From positions 868,001 to 932,000 of the forward strand of contig MCFL01000002.1 in assembly GCA_002102555.1 (NCBI GenBank): DNA of 64,000 nt, read 5' to 3'. Under the pieces are notes generated by a model, which saw only the letters and a program-made list of their open reading frames with translations, searched no databases and was not told where the DNA came from. This stretch comes from Catenaria anguillulae PL171 (taxonomy: Eukaryota > Blastocladiomycota > Blastocladiomycetes > Blastocladiales > Catenariaceae). Made by a program: the position numbers and the translations under genes. Positions 49,001 to 59,298 of this stretch are shown here, piece by piece. Within the stretch, counting starts at the first letter, position 1; each line of letters starts with the position of its first letter.

Positions 49001-49671
49001 GGGGTGCCCGCTCATCATTGTGCCCGAGGACGATTGGGCCCAGGTGATCAAGTCGGTGCATGTCTTGACGGGTCGTCCGGGGATTCATGCGTCGCACAAG
49101 CTGACGTATTCGCTGGTTCGTCCTTGTCTTTCTCGTCTCGCACACAAACCCGCACACATGCGTGGCTGACCGATGGACTTGATTCATTCAGATTCGCAAG
49201 GAGTACCAAACCCGCCGCTCGCGCTGCGGCATTCCGCAAGAAATGATCACCGACTTTTGCACCATGTGTGCCGAGTGTGCATCGGGCGTGTTTGTGACGG
49301 ATACGTGTCCAGAAAGCACCAGGAACAGTGAGCAAGACCAGGACAACGACCAAGGATCGGGCGAGGATGAGCGTGGTACGAGTGACGAGGATCAAGTCGA
49401 TGGAGTTGGCGGGTCGGCTGCTGGCCCCAATCGGCCGAAGCAACCGGCGGTTGCCAACCTTTCCTCAGGCGTCACGCTTCCCACACTTGGGCGGCCAGGG
49501 AAACGCAAGGCGACCGCAGCGGCCGCGTCCCCGTTGGCTCCGAACGTGGGCGGTCAAGCAGCCGAGCAAGGTGAGTCGGGTCGTCCTCGCGCCCCCAAAC
49601 GGCAGCGCGTAGATACGGCCGATGACGGCACGGGTGTGCAAGCTGGCCACGAAGACAGTCAAGCTGAGTGA
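46032..49671 (+). CDS. Low-complexity protein with integrase-like H2C2 zinc-binding region (copy 2)
   Basis: A 754-residue frame (46032-48296) is rich in His, Pro, Tyr and Ser in its second half (QGYPYTHPHPHPRQYPH). Coding resumes in another frame from about 48300 (NKGASRPPPIPYSAEYPPN), then introns 48671-48767 and 49116-49191 lead to the conserved core: RRDYFVFTAITYELMVRAIR, TRKKWIRLKGRLELH, RRCLTWKGCPLIIVPEDDW, then HKLTYSL joined to IRKEYQTRRSRCGIPQEMI and CTMCAEC. The last intron is at the same site and phase as in copy 1, which shows common descent. The tail has a basic GRPGKRKATA and PKRQRVD, like nuclear localisation signals. The 5' part (46032-46700) is less convincing as coding. It is also possible that 46032-48296 and 48392-49671 are two genes; the direction of the frame change fits one gene with a lost base. 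Confidence 0.6.
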
Positions 49672-50146
49672 GGATTCCCGTCATGGTCACGAGGGCGTCT
49701 TCTTCCGTTGTTGAATTTCGCAGCCATCTAGTGTCTCAGACTCCTATATTTTTTTTTTTTTTTGGCAATACGCTTTGTGTTGGAGAATGTGTGTTTTCCT
49801 CTCTCGTTGATTCGTCCATTCCAGTCTTTCCTTCCTAATTTCTTCACAGCTTATCGTATCTGTACCCGGTCAAGGTTTACCCCATTGCACCGTCTTACGC
49901 CTTGACATCAACATGCATCACATTTATATGTTGCGGCCGGCCATACTTGTACACCATCACCGTGCATTAACGAATCATACAGCAGCGGTTACATATCGGC
50001 GTGGAATCGCTCATTCTTCGAAGCCGATCACAGGAAAGATGCCGGCTCATTATTGAAAATCAGCTGGCTGTGTGTCTGACGTCGATCAGGGGACTGCTGT
50101 TGCTGCCGGCAGAACGGCACTCAACTATAGTAAGCATGCACTTGTA
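49672..50146. other. Convergent intergenic region with T15 tract
   Basis: This is the 3' flank of two convergent genes. A run of 15 T lies at 49749-49763. No gene is seen. Confidence 0.45.
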
Positions 50147-51195
50147 TCACATGCGGCCGGGCATTGAGGGAAAGACACGATCCATGTCGCGCTTGGCCTT
50201 GAGGTCGCGATATAGTTGGATCATACGATTGCGCTCGTCGTCCATCTGCCGCTTCTCAGCAGCCGATTTGCCGCCCGTCTTGACCGCGTTTTGCGCAACT
50301 TCATCGGCGAGAATCTGCGTGATATTGGCATGTCAGAAATGGATGGCCGACACAGGTGGAGGTAAACGTGGGACACAACGCACCCGCTCCATCTTTCGCT
50401 TCTGCATCTTCTTACTCACCTTGAGGGTTGGCGGCGCCTGGACCACCTCGCCAAACTCGACTGAATCCTCCAGCTCGTCAAAGTCTTGCTTTCGCGGCCG
50501 TTTTCGGCTCGGCTCGGTCGACTCCATCTGCTCCTCCTTGGCCACGCGAGCTTCAGCCTCGAGCCTTCGTTTCCTTCGCCGCGCACTGGCTGAGAGCTTG
50601 GACTCTGCGTCGGAATTGTCGGCCTCTGGAGCGGCAGACGTGGCAACAGATTTAGATGATGTTGGATTGGACTCGCCGCTCTTGGCCTTGCTGCTGCTAC
50701 TAGTGCTCTTGGTTTCTTTGGTTCCGGCTGGGGACGCACTCTCCTTCTTCTTGCCCGACACGGCAGGGTCATCAGCGGCGGATGGGCGGACGTGTGTTGG
50801 TGGAGGAAGTGATTCGGCAGATTTGGCTGTTTGGGGACAGAATTTGGACGTGAGCATGGCGCAATGGACGATTGTTTGAGCGCGTTAGCGTCAACATGCG
50901 TTTGGGAACAGGCTTGCCTGCCTTTTTGGCCGCCTTCTTTTGCTGGTCTCGCTCCTCCATTTGCTTTTGCATCGCCATGACGAGCCGGAATCGTCCGGGC
51001 ATGTCGCGCTGGCGGTCGTTCTTGCCAACCACAGGCGCTTGGTCACGTCTGTCGGTTGAATTTAGGTTGATTACCTGTCGGGTTAGCCATGCCTTCAACT
51101 GCAAAACCAGCCTGGTGTTGCGAATGATGCACTTCACGTGATGGCCACGGCGACACATACTCGGCTTTGGTCTGCTTCCGGCGAGGTTTTGTCAT
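50147..51195 (-). CDS. CCDC137-like basic nucleolar protein
   Basis: The order of motifs matches the CCDC137 family: a basic start TKPRRKQTKAEYVSP, a Met/Gln/Lys helix PGRFRLVMAMQKQMEERDQQ, a Lys/Ser-rich middle with RRRKRRLEAEARVAKEE, the signature DSVEFGEVVQAPP and the last helix RNRMIQLYRDLKAKRD. The protein is very basic with Ser/Lys-rich disorder and is probably nucleolar; the human relative is linked to chromosome-surface and ribosome-biogenesis material. The last intron is firm at 50383-50315 (69 bp, phase 0), and the final exon ends with TGA at 50147-50149. Another intron probably lies near 50830-50890, since CCCCAAACAG and a CTAAC branch-like motif occur there. A frame change near 51085 is unresolved; it could be a very short intron or an indel. 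Confidence 0.65.
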
Positions 51196-51505
51196 TGTGC
51201 TTGTCTGAAATCAGAATCTGTGCTTCATTGGCTTTTTTTTCATCGACTCTGGGCTATAGTGCATTATGACTTCCGCCATTGTAGGCCGCGCATGTCCGAT
51301 CCTTCGCCTTTGCGAGAGCTGGCTTGCAGGACTTGCGGACTTGAACAGACGAGCTCACGTGATAGATCGCCTTCAAGCTGCTTCCGTTTAATTCCAACTC
51401 TACAGCCTCAGAAACGAGTCAGAGCGTGCCAAAGCGCACACATGAAAGTAGATCCGGCAGTGTATTTATCCCTTCACCTTGACGTAAAGGATAGGTCCGC
51501 ACTCT
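51196..51505. other. Intergenic region upstream of the CCDC137-like gene
   Basis: About 300 bp between two leftward genes. No gene is seen; it should hold the promoter of the CCDC137-like gene. Confidence 0.4.
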
Positions 51506-52719
51506 TCAAATATTCATGGCTGCCCGCGAAGTAGGCCCAACAACAATCATTGGCACTGCTCGCGCAGTTGCGGAAATGGACCCCTGGCGAGAGTTGCTGC
51601 TTCTTGACCCGCGACTTTTCGCCCGCGCGAGCTCAAACCTATACATGCCTTCGAATCCGGTCTCAACGGCAAGGCCAGCCATTGCGATGAATGTATAGAT
51701 TGCATTTCGCGTCCACAGCGGCAACGTCGGCGTGGAACTTCCAATGATTCCCATGAAGGTAAACCACATGATCATTTCAATGATGGTCAGGGACCAGAAG
51801 GAGCGCGTGAGAGACGCTTCTGTCGGGCTCATGCGCCTCGACGGGCGCGAGTGGAGTGAAACAGAGGTTGCTGATGCGAGCATCCGGCGCGAGCCTGTCG
51901 CCAGCGCGAACCGGACGCCCTGCTTAGGCGGGGATTCCGCCGCTGATTCCGACTCGAGACGGGCGGAAGACGAGTTTAGCGAAGCGGGAGTAAGAGGCGT
52001 GACGCCGACTGAACCAGCGGCCGTGCCTGTGTACGTACTGGAGGATCTGGCTGGTCCTGTGGGGTGAACGTGCCGATGGGACCCAAACTAATCACCCCTC
52101 CATCATCGCCGTTGTTGTTGCTCCCACCCCCTCGCGACATGAGAAAGGCCGCCCGTAATGACCATGTACACGCGGTCACGTTGATGACAGGAAAGACGGC
52201 CGATGCCGCCACGCCGTAGAAGGGGAATCGCCAACGCCACTGCCACTCGTCCATTGTCCCGACATGAGCGACTTTGATCGTTGCGTCCCACATGCCGCCA
52301 ATCGCTACCAAGTCGGCCGCGATTACAGCGACGGTGGAAATGATAAGAAACTTGCGGCGAGTCGATGGAACAACAACCAGGAGAGTGATGCGGTTCAGGA
52401 TAACCATGGTGTGCGTAGCTCCGCTCGGAAGGAAGCAGAGAGACCTTGTGAGGTAGTATGGGAACAGGTCAACGACCCCTTGCACTTGAATGCCACTGAA
52501 TGCCAGTGCGTTGTTGGAAAGCTCCCCGAGCAGCAGTAGCGCTGTCAACATCAATAACGAGTGCCGAGTATCCAGCCCGCGAACATAGATCCGGCGCAAG
52601 AATACTGTGATGCAGGCAAACCCAATGAGAGCGGTTACGGTCATGCACGCCAGTGTGACCATGAGGTGATCTGGCAGCAACATGCCAGGTTCGCCCATCA
52701 CAATCATAGCAGGCGACAT
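51506..52719 (-). CDS. Seven-transmembrane protein, tandem copy A
   Basis: The start at 52719 (MSPAMIVMGEPGMLLPD) is chosen because it aligns with the start of the neighbouring copy. Shared blocks with copy B are VDLFPYYLTRSL, SGATHTMVILNRITLLVV, AIGGMWDATIKVA, DEWQWRWRFPFYGVAASAVF, WSLRAAFLMSRG and TEASLTRSFW. Seven hydrophobic segments are visible, with a variable Ser/Gly-rich loop between helices 5 and 6. There are no introns. One break near 51950 inside that loop fits a lost base; with it the length is 1215 bp, 404 residues. I do not recognise the family. The charged ARAKSRGSRSSNSRQ tail is presumably cytoplasmic. It is transcribed in the same direction as copy B, only about 160 bp downstream. 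Confidence 0.7.
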
Positions 52720-52877
52720 GGTTGATGGCAATGCATGGAGCTGTAAATTGTAGATCAAATCGCTCGAGTCTGGATGGACCGTGACGCTTGGCCCCCAACG
52801 TGAACAGTTTGATCGTGTTCGTGCAAAGCACATGTAATTACATTGTGATGGATTGGACGGACAACAAACTAGTAACC

Positions 52878-54101
52878 TTATCCCAATCCCAGGTGACCGT
52901 TAGCCTCCAGCTCTGCGACCTTATAGCTGACATGACTTGTTCTAACCCCGGTTCCTGGATCGAGTGCCTTGACAGTGGACGGACGATTGCTTGCTCGAGC
53001 GTATTCTATTTTGTAGACATTTTCGAAGGCCGTCTCAACGGAAACTCCCACCATGCCATAACAAGAGTACACTGCGTTGCGAGCAAAAAGTGGTAGGGTC
53101 GGAGTTCCACTTCCAATCGTCGCCATGAACGCGATCCAACAGAGAATTTCAGCCAAGGTCAACATCCAAAAAGAGCGAGTGATGGACGCCTCAGTGGCAC
53201 TTACGCTCGGACGTCGGGCAGATTCGCTCGCTTTGCAGCGCTCGGACAATTTGGAAACTGCGCGAAGAAGGCGCTTGGGCGCGTCGGTCACCTTTGCGCG
53301 ACTCTGGCCAGTGCTGCTGGCAATGGATGAGCATGTATGGCTGGGGTTGAGTCCCGCAGACGATGAAGATGCAGCAGCAACGCTGTGATGCGATATGGCT
53401 CCGTGGTGGTGTGAGGCGAAGCCACTAGATCCGCCAAAGCTGGATGTGCCGATGGTCGAGTGGTCTTGACCGATTGATATAGCACCGGTTTCCGCGTTGC
53501 TGCCAGCCGGTCCCCGGGACATGAGAAATGCGGCTCGTAGAGACCATACGCATGCGATGACATTGATAAGAGGGAAAACTGCTGATGCCGCGACGCCGTA
53601 GAATGGGAATCTCCAACGCCATTGCCACTCGTCCAGTGTGCCAATCGGAGCAACTTTGAGCGTCGCATCCCACATTCCGCCAATCGCAATCAAGTCAGCT
53701 AGTGTGACGATTGCTGTGCTAACAAGCAGAAATGTCCGCCGTGTGTTGGGGAGGACAACGAGAAGCGTGATCCGATTCAGGATGACAATGGTATGTGTCG
53801 CTCCGCTGGGCACAAAAGACAGCGACCGAACGACATAGTACGGAAATAAATCGATGCTGCCACGATACTGAATAGCAGGATATGCGATGCAGTTATTGAG
53901 TAGATCGATCATGAGGAGCACGGCAGTAATCAGTAACATGACGTGTCGGAACTTGAAGCCATGTTTGCGAATCCGAGCGACGTGGACACACACGCAGCCG
54001 ATGAACATTGTACACGCGAGGACAACGCAAGCAATCGATACCGCCAGCGGCCCACGCTCAATCAACCCTGCTGGGCCCGTGACGATGAGCTGCAGTGTCA
54101 T
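52878..54101 (-). CDS. Seven-transmembrane protein, tandem copy B
   Basis: This is a single intact frame of 407 residues without introns. Seven hydrophobic stretches begin at AVSIACVVLACTMFIGCVCV, VMLLITAVLLMIDLLNNCIA, SGATHTIVILNRITLLVVLP, LLVSTAIVTLADLIAIGGMW, YGVAASAVFPLINVIACVWS, FWMLTLAEILCWIAFMATIG and ARNAVYSCYGMVGVSVETAF. The third loop (about residues 200-290) is rich in Ser, His and Gly and is the main difference from copy A. The plan looks like a receptor with helix 6 and 7 after a long cytoplasmic loop, but no DRY, NPxxY or class C motif is seen. Family unknown; a lineage-specific seven-helix group is likely. Confidence 0.75.
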   Translation of the reverse strand: MTLQLIVTGPAGLIERGPLAVSIACVVLACTMFIGCVCVHVARIRKHGFKFRHVMLLITAVLLMIDLLNNCIAYPAIQYRGSIDLFPYYVVRSLSFVPSGATHTIVILNRITLLVVLPNTRRTFLLVSTAIVTLADLIAIGGMWDATLKVAPIGTLDEWQWRWRFPFYGVAASAVFPLINVIACVWSLRAAFLMSRGPAGSNAETGAISIGQDHSTIGTSSFGGSSGFASHHHGAISHHSVAAASSSSAGLNPSHTCSSIASSTGQSRAKVTDAPKRLLRAVSKLSERCKASESARRPSVSATEASITRSFWMLTLAEILCWIAFMATIGSGTPTLPLFARNAVYSCYGMVGVSVETAFENVYKIEYARASNRPSTVKALDPGTGVRTSHVSYKVAELEANGHLGLG

Positions 54102-56284
54102 ATTTCAAATTGCGCGCGCTTGTCTCAGGCATTGCAGGTGTTCCGGCTGGTTTTGGTATATTTGCTTGAAGAAAGGTCAGTAACTGGTGTCCGCACTTTT
54201 CGCGTCAGAGGCTGCCAACACATTAACGGCCGGATGTAACCAGATGTCGGGTCTCAGAAATCGATGGGGTTAAAGAATATGGCTAGAAAGATCGCACGCA
54301 TGCCCGCATTTCAATTCGATTTCGACTTGTTTGCTGTAAACTATTTGTATGCACCGTCATACCCATCACAGCAATGCGAGAGATGTGTAGTGTTGACTGC
54401 TTTCCGCCTTTATCAGCTGTGGTGTGCTCACAGCTTTTGCTGCCGTCAAGGTGCGAAGGATTCCTTCAAACAGGCAAACACTTCTCACAATGAATTGTCA
54501 TGCGACCGTCTTCCTGAATGAAGCTGATATTTGCCGCAAGTCTTCATGCTCAGGTGATCAGTCACTTATCCCTACATTTAGGCTAGCTATCAGTGGTTAC
54601 GAGGTCGTGCTGCTGGCAGTGTGCTCGGCACAATCTCCGCTTCCTCTCCAAGGTGGTGACAATGCCACTCGGCGCCGCCCATCCGTCGCGACTTGCTGTT
54701 TCGTTGGCCACGCGGCTTTTGATGTTCTGGTCAATGACACTCAGCTTTCATGTCCTCCTGCTCAATCATGGATAACCTGGTGACTAACGGACGTCCGACC
54801 AAAGCAGTTTGAGTGAATTCGCTCGCAGTCACTGCCGAAAGGGATTGTTGGGCCATTATCCGCGTGGAACACCGTATACGAGGTCCCAATTTTAAAGAAA
54901 TGAATTGATCCGGGGACATTTGCATGAGACTACATGTGTTGGACGATGACCATGAGCGGTGTTGTTCAGCTCGCCCTGTGAAACACTGGACAGGCTGCAA
55001 GTGCATGCGTACACAACTTTATGCAGCGCTTTGAAATTCAATTGACAAGCTCAGGCTTCCTGACTTTTCCCTTGCCGTGCCTACAAGCATCTGGAAGCTT
55101 GTCGCGCATGACATTGCTGCCACATGGAATCTCGTGTTGGGTCCGTAGCGCATATCGTCCTGTTTTCAGTGCCTTGCGCTCGTTCCTCTTCATGAAAGTT
55201 ATTCATTTCGTTCATGATGGTCACCGGTGTGAGCTGCACTGCTGCGGTGGCAACGCGCGACGCGTCTGGGCCGCACAGTACTGCTCGATTGTGGTGACGA
55301 TGTCTCACACGCCAACAACCGACGTTGAAATACGATCGAATGACAAGCCCCTGGACCCCGCAGGGTGACAAAAATGAACCGTTTGGGTGGAATCCATTGA
55401 TCAACCATATTATTCCTAATGCCAGGGACCGAGTAGGTAATCCACGAGATGTGTGACAGCACTGCTCGGTTGTTCGTTGGGTGGCAACGCAGGGTGGTTA
55501 GTGCGGAACAGCGACCCACTAATGCCTTGGCGTATCAGGACCGTATGAACACCAAGCCGTTGCATGCAAACTGCTGGCTTTAAATTCGATGTGGCGGTGG
55601 GTTCCAGAGCTATACGCCCAGGCTCGCGCAAACATCAAGTCTCACGTAAGTGCCTTCCTTGTGACGGTTCACCGTATTAACGCCAGACCAAACCATCTCT
55701 CGCCAGTTATAAGGAACATCGGGGTTCATCCGACAGTGTCGAGAGTTCTGCGGGCTCCCATACCTACCCGCAAAAATCCTGTCTCACTCACTTGGCACTT
55801 GCAAGCACAACGCTCCATTCCATGAAAACTGTCTACTCATACCAACAACACAGGACATGTACTTGTCTGCGGTTCGTCCTGGCGGCGATTCCCGGCCAAG
55901 CATTTGCACCACATGCCGGTGCAACAAGCAGGCGAAGTTAACGTTGTGCTGGGAAACCATTCACCCAGAGATGTCTTGCAACAAACAACCTGGCTCATCC
56001 CTGATGATGAAAGTACTTCAATGAACTGAAAAGTTCAACCGACTCCAAGAGCCGCTACGTTAACGTTGCCGCCAATTAAACAGAAATGTTTTTCGTCGCC
56101 ACCGTCCTCGAAGAAAGCTCAGCTCCAACACCCTGCCGCCGCCTGGCCGATTTAAAGTCAATATCTTCCCCCCCCCCCTCCTCGCTGATTTTTCACAACC
56201 AGCGGCGATCTCAAGCATCATAGACGGTCCTGGCTGGGTCCTTGTTTTTGCCCGATCTTATCTCTGCCAGTTGTCTAAGCTATC
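54102..56284. other. Long intergenic region with C11 tract
   Basis: I see no supported gene in 2.2 kb. Small frames at 54264-54783, 55021-55404 and 55589-55825 lack motifs. A run of 11 C lies at 56168-56178, shortly before the zinc-protein gene. Confidence 0.4.
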
Positions 56285-58337
56285 GTGCCCCCCATGTCCC
56301 GGCCAACCAGCTTCCGACCACTACCGCCAATTCTAATGGTGGTGAATCCTCGGCTTCACCTCCGTTCCAATCGCCACCGCTTGGCATGCATCAAAACACC
56401 GGGTCGCTTCGAGCGGCCCATACTTGACAACTGGGCTCCCGATGGCACCACCGCTCCATCGCAGCCTCGCTTACCAATTCCTTGCGATACCGCACCCGTT
56501 GGTGCGCAGTTGATCGGTCGAGGTTCGTGGGCGCTCCTGTTGTCCGTAACCGAGTTCCGTTGCCCTAGGCATCTTGATCTGACGCTTGCGCATCTACCGT
56601 TGCGCATCTACCGTTGCGCATCTACCGTTCAGTTGTCGATGCGGTTGCCTTGCTCAACGCACAATTCCCAGCTTATCATTTCACTGTGCGTCCGGATGGA
56701 GGTTTGAATTCACTTCTTCTTTGGCAGGGTGCCTGTCTCGCGTTCTTCTCACTGTCGCTTGGTTTTTTTAGGTCTGTCAATTGTGATGAGCGCCGATGGT
56801 CAGCGTGTGACCTCATGTCCGTTCCCAAATTGTGAGATGGGATTGTACGCCTTTTTGACATTACTTGACAGTCGCTTCCTTCAATCCTGACCTGTGTCTC
56901 CGCTCCAGCACCAACCGTCGCTCGAACTGCATCAGTCGACACTATCAAACCGAGCATGCCCCAAACACCCTGCCGTTCCTTTGTGGTGGACAATGTCGAT
57001 CTCGCACAAACCGCCGGTATGACATGGACTTTGACGCTGACCGACCTGGGTTTGAGCACTGACTCCTCCTATCGTCTCCATGAAGCGACCATTTTCTTTC
57101 GCATCTCAAAAGGAACAAGGCGCGATGCGCGGCGTACCTCATTCACCAAGCTCAGGTTGATCCCGATGTCGATAAAATGCTCCGTCTCTGTACCCAGAGT
57201 CAAGGGAGCCCAGTTGGCAAGTTGCATTGGTCCGCGATACAAACGCGTCGATGATTGATGCTCAGTTTCGCAAGCTCGGGACATGCCTTGGTTCGTGCGC
57301 TTCATTGTGAGCTTCTCATTCCACATCATTCAGCCATGGTCTGATCTGAGCCTTGGCCTCATTCCATTTCCACATTTGTCTTTCAGAAATCATGGTACCT
57401 GCCGCCGCCACCTTGTGGCGTCCAATCCGCCGTCGTCTTTGCCACCCCAAGTTCCGTCTCACCCTTTGCATGCGCCATTGCCTTTCGCAGTTGTGAACGG
57501 GTTGAGCTCGAGTTTGCAGCTCCAAGGCATTCCCTCGCAGCAATCCCCTTGCATGGCCGCAGACGGTGCTCCTCGTTTTGGCGCTGCCCACCAGCAACAG
57601 TTCAGCCCAGCTCAGCAGGCCGTGCCATTCCCATGTCCTCGCATGTACCACAATATCTAGCAAGTCAATATCATCACTCGGTCGACTCGGCTACGCAATC
57701 GGCTCGGAACCACACCAGCCAAACCCTCCGCAGCCTTGTACTCGCAATTTGGATACTCATCCCAGCCAACCGCTTCGCTATTGGGACCACTTCGTCATCC
57801 AATTTCGCTCCCAGCGCCTCGGGTTGAGGCGCAGCACTCCATCTTGCCTCCGTCTTCAGCGGTGTGGATGCCGTCCACCTCGTATGCCCACCAGCAACCT
57901 CGCTCTTCCCAATCAGCCGCCCGAGTGTCACAGGATACCATGGTTGGTTGGAACGGATTGCCTGCCGGTATGCCTCCGACGACCCATGCGTTCCAGCAGC
58001 ACCAAGCTCCCGTGGCGGTCCATGACGACGACTTGAGTTGGTTGACTGGGCCATCTTCGCAAGCACCGATTGGTACCGCCGTCACCGACCCGAGCTCCCT
58101 CCCACCGATTCCTATCGCGGCGGATCGACGTACACTCAATTCACATCGACATACACCTCCTCGGCATCGCTCTCGCCTGCCAATTCATCTCCTCTGGTCA
58201 TTAACTCGGGGAACAACGCCAAGACGGAAACAAATCGTTACCAAGGAATGTCTGTGCCTGTCCATGGAAGCTTTGGAAATATCACCAAGCCCTTGGGTTC
58301 CGTCAGCGGGGTAGGAATGGTGCCTTCTCGCGAGTAG
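56285..58337 (+). CDS. Zinc-binding twin gene 1, family not recognised
   Basis: Six exons are traced by comparison with twin 2: 56285-56522, 56633-56701, 56772-56844, 56909-57016, 57086-57290 and 57387-58337, with intron phases 1,1,2,2,1. The conserved core is GAQLIGR / VVDAVALLNAQFPAYHFTV / RPDGGLSIVMSADGQRVTSC, then two Cys/His units: CPFPNC...NCISRHYQTEH and PFLCGGQCRSRTNRR joined to DHFLSHLKRNKARC. These could be one C2H2-like finger plus a second Cys/His site. Near 57185 one base seems lost, because twin 2 matches EPSWQVALVRD in the next frame. The start and the Gln/Pro/Ser-rich tail (exon 6) are less certain, and the tail changes frame at least twice more. A DNA- or RNA-binding role is suggested only by the Cys/His pattern and basic residues. 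Confidence 0.65.
56586..56630 (+). repeat. Three tandem 14-bp repeats at a 3' splice site
   Basis: The unit TTGCGCATCTACCG is present three times head to tail, ending one base before the CAG acceptor of intron 1 of twin gene 1. The intron is 110 bp, the longest in the window, which fits expansion of this unit. Confidence 0.75.
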
Positions 58338-59298
58338 CTGCGTCAACTCTTTTCATGTTTCAGTTTATGTTTCTGCTATTTCATGGGCGTGGATTTCTTA
58401 TTGTACAGTACACAGTCATTTGTGTCATGAAATTGTCTTGTCGCGAGCCTGTGCAATCAAGGATGACTGTGAGCCTCATATGCGTACGATGACCTGTCAA
58501 CCCCGACCAGGAGAGCAAATGTCGACTGAGAGAATGGCTCAAAACATGGTTTTCCTTGTGAAGCGTTTCCGTTTGACACTCACAGCCGCCGACCACATCA
58601 TACAACGTCGCTTGAAACGAGACGCGCGATCAATGTGAGACACTGGAGTGTGGTAGCCTTGTGGGCAATGGACATTAGGGGAAACGAATGATGGTGTCAA
58701 GTACGTCGGGCGAATGTGCAAAAGCTATGAGCCGGTGTATGTGCTCAAACCCTTTGCGGTCGTTTGGCAGTTTGCGGTGGACCATGAGCGAAAAGGTGTG
58801 AGGTCGTGTTGGACACCGCCAAGGTTGGAAACCCATTCCGTTTTTAGGCACACGAAAGCACCGCCATCAACGTATGCACGCATTCAGGCATTATCCCAAT
58901 CACTTGGCTCCGATTCCGCTCAAGAGACCGAAAGTGCCTTCAGCTTCAATCACGTCAATATTGTGGTTTCGGTTCAAAATTTACGATTGGCGATCCTGGC
59001 GTTTTGTGAACAAATCAGGATCGCGTGCTCGTGCTCGTGTGCATTTTCACTGCGATTCTGAAAACGTGCGATGCTGATCCGCGATCCTTCAGCGTCGCGA
59101 CGCAAATTTGGGACCAAATCGCAATACGTACTTCATTCATGTGCACCGTCTCGCGAAGCATGGGCACGACGGCAGCTAGCGGTACATATCATGAGTCAGG
59201 GTCTAACAACGGAACATTTCACATAAAGTCTCCCTTCGCTTCATGCATTGTTCACTTCGCAAAGTAAGAGATTCGAACGCTGCAAAGATTTCCCCATT
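58338..59298. other. Intergenic region between the twin genes
   Basis: No gene is supported in 960 bp. A frame at 58714-59061 has no start context or domain. It should contain the promoter of twin gene 2. Confidence 0.4.

Noticed and set aside
40943-49671. Retrotransposon remnant
   Set aside because: Only the zinc-binding module resembles an integrase part. There are introns in conserved positions, no catalytic core, no reverse transcriptase and no terminal repeats that I can see.
54264-55825. Several 60-119-residue frames in the long gap after the seven-helix pair
   Set aside because: They overlap on both strands, carry no motif or signal, and do not extend through plausible splice sites.
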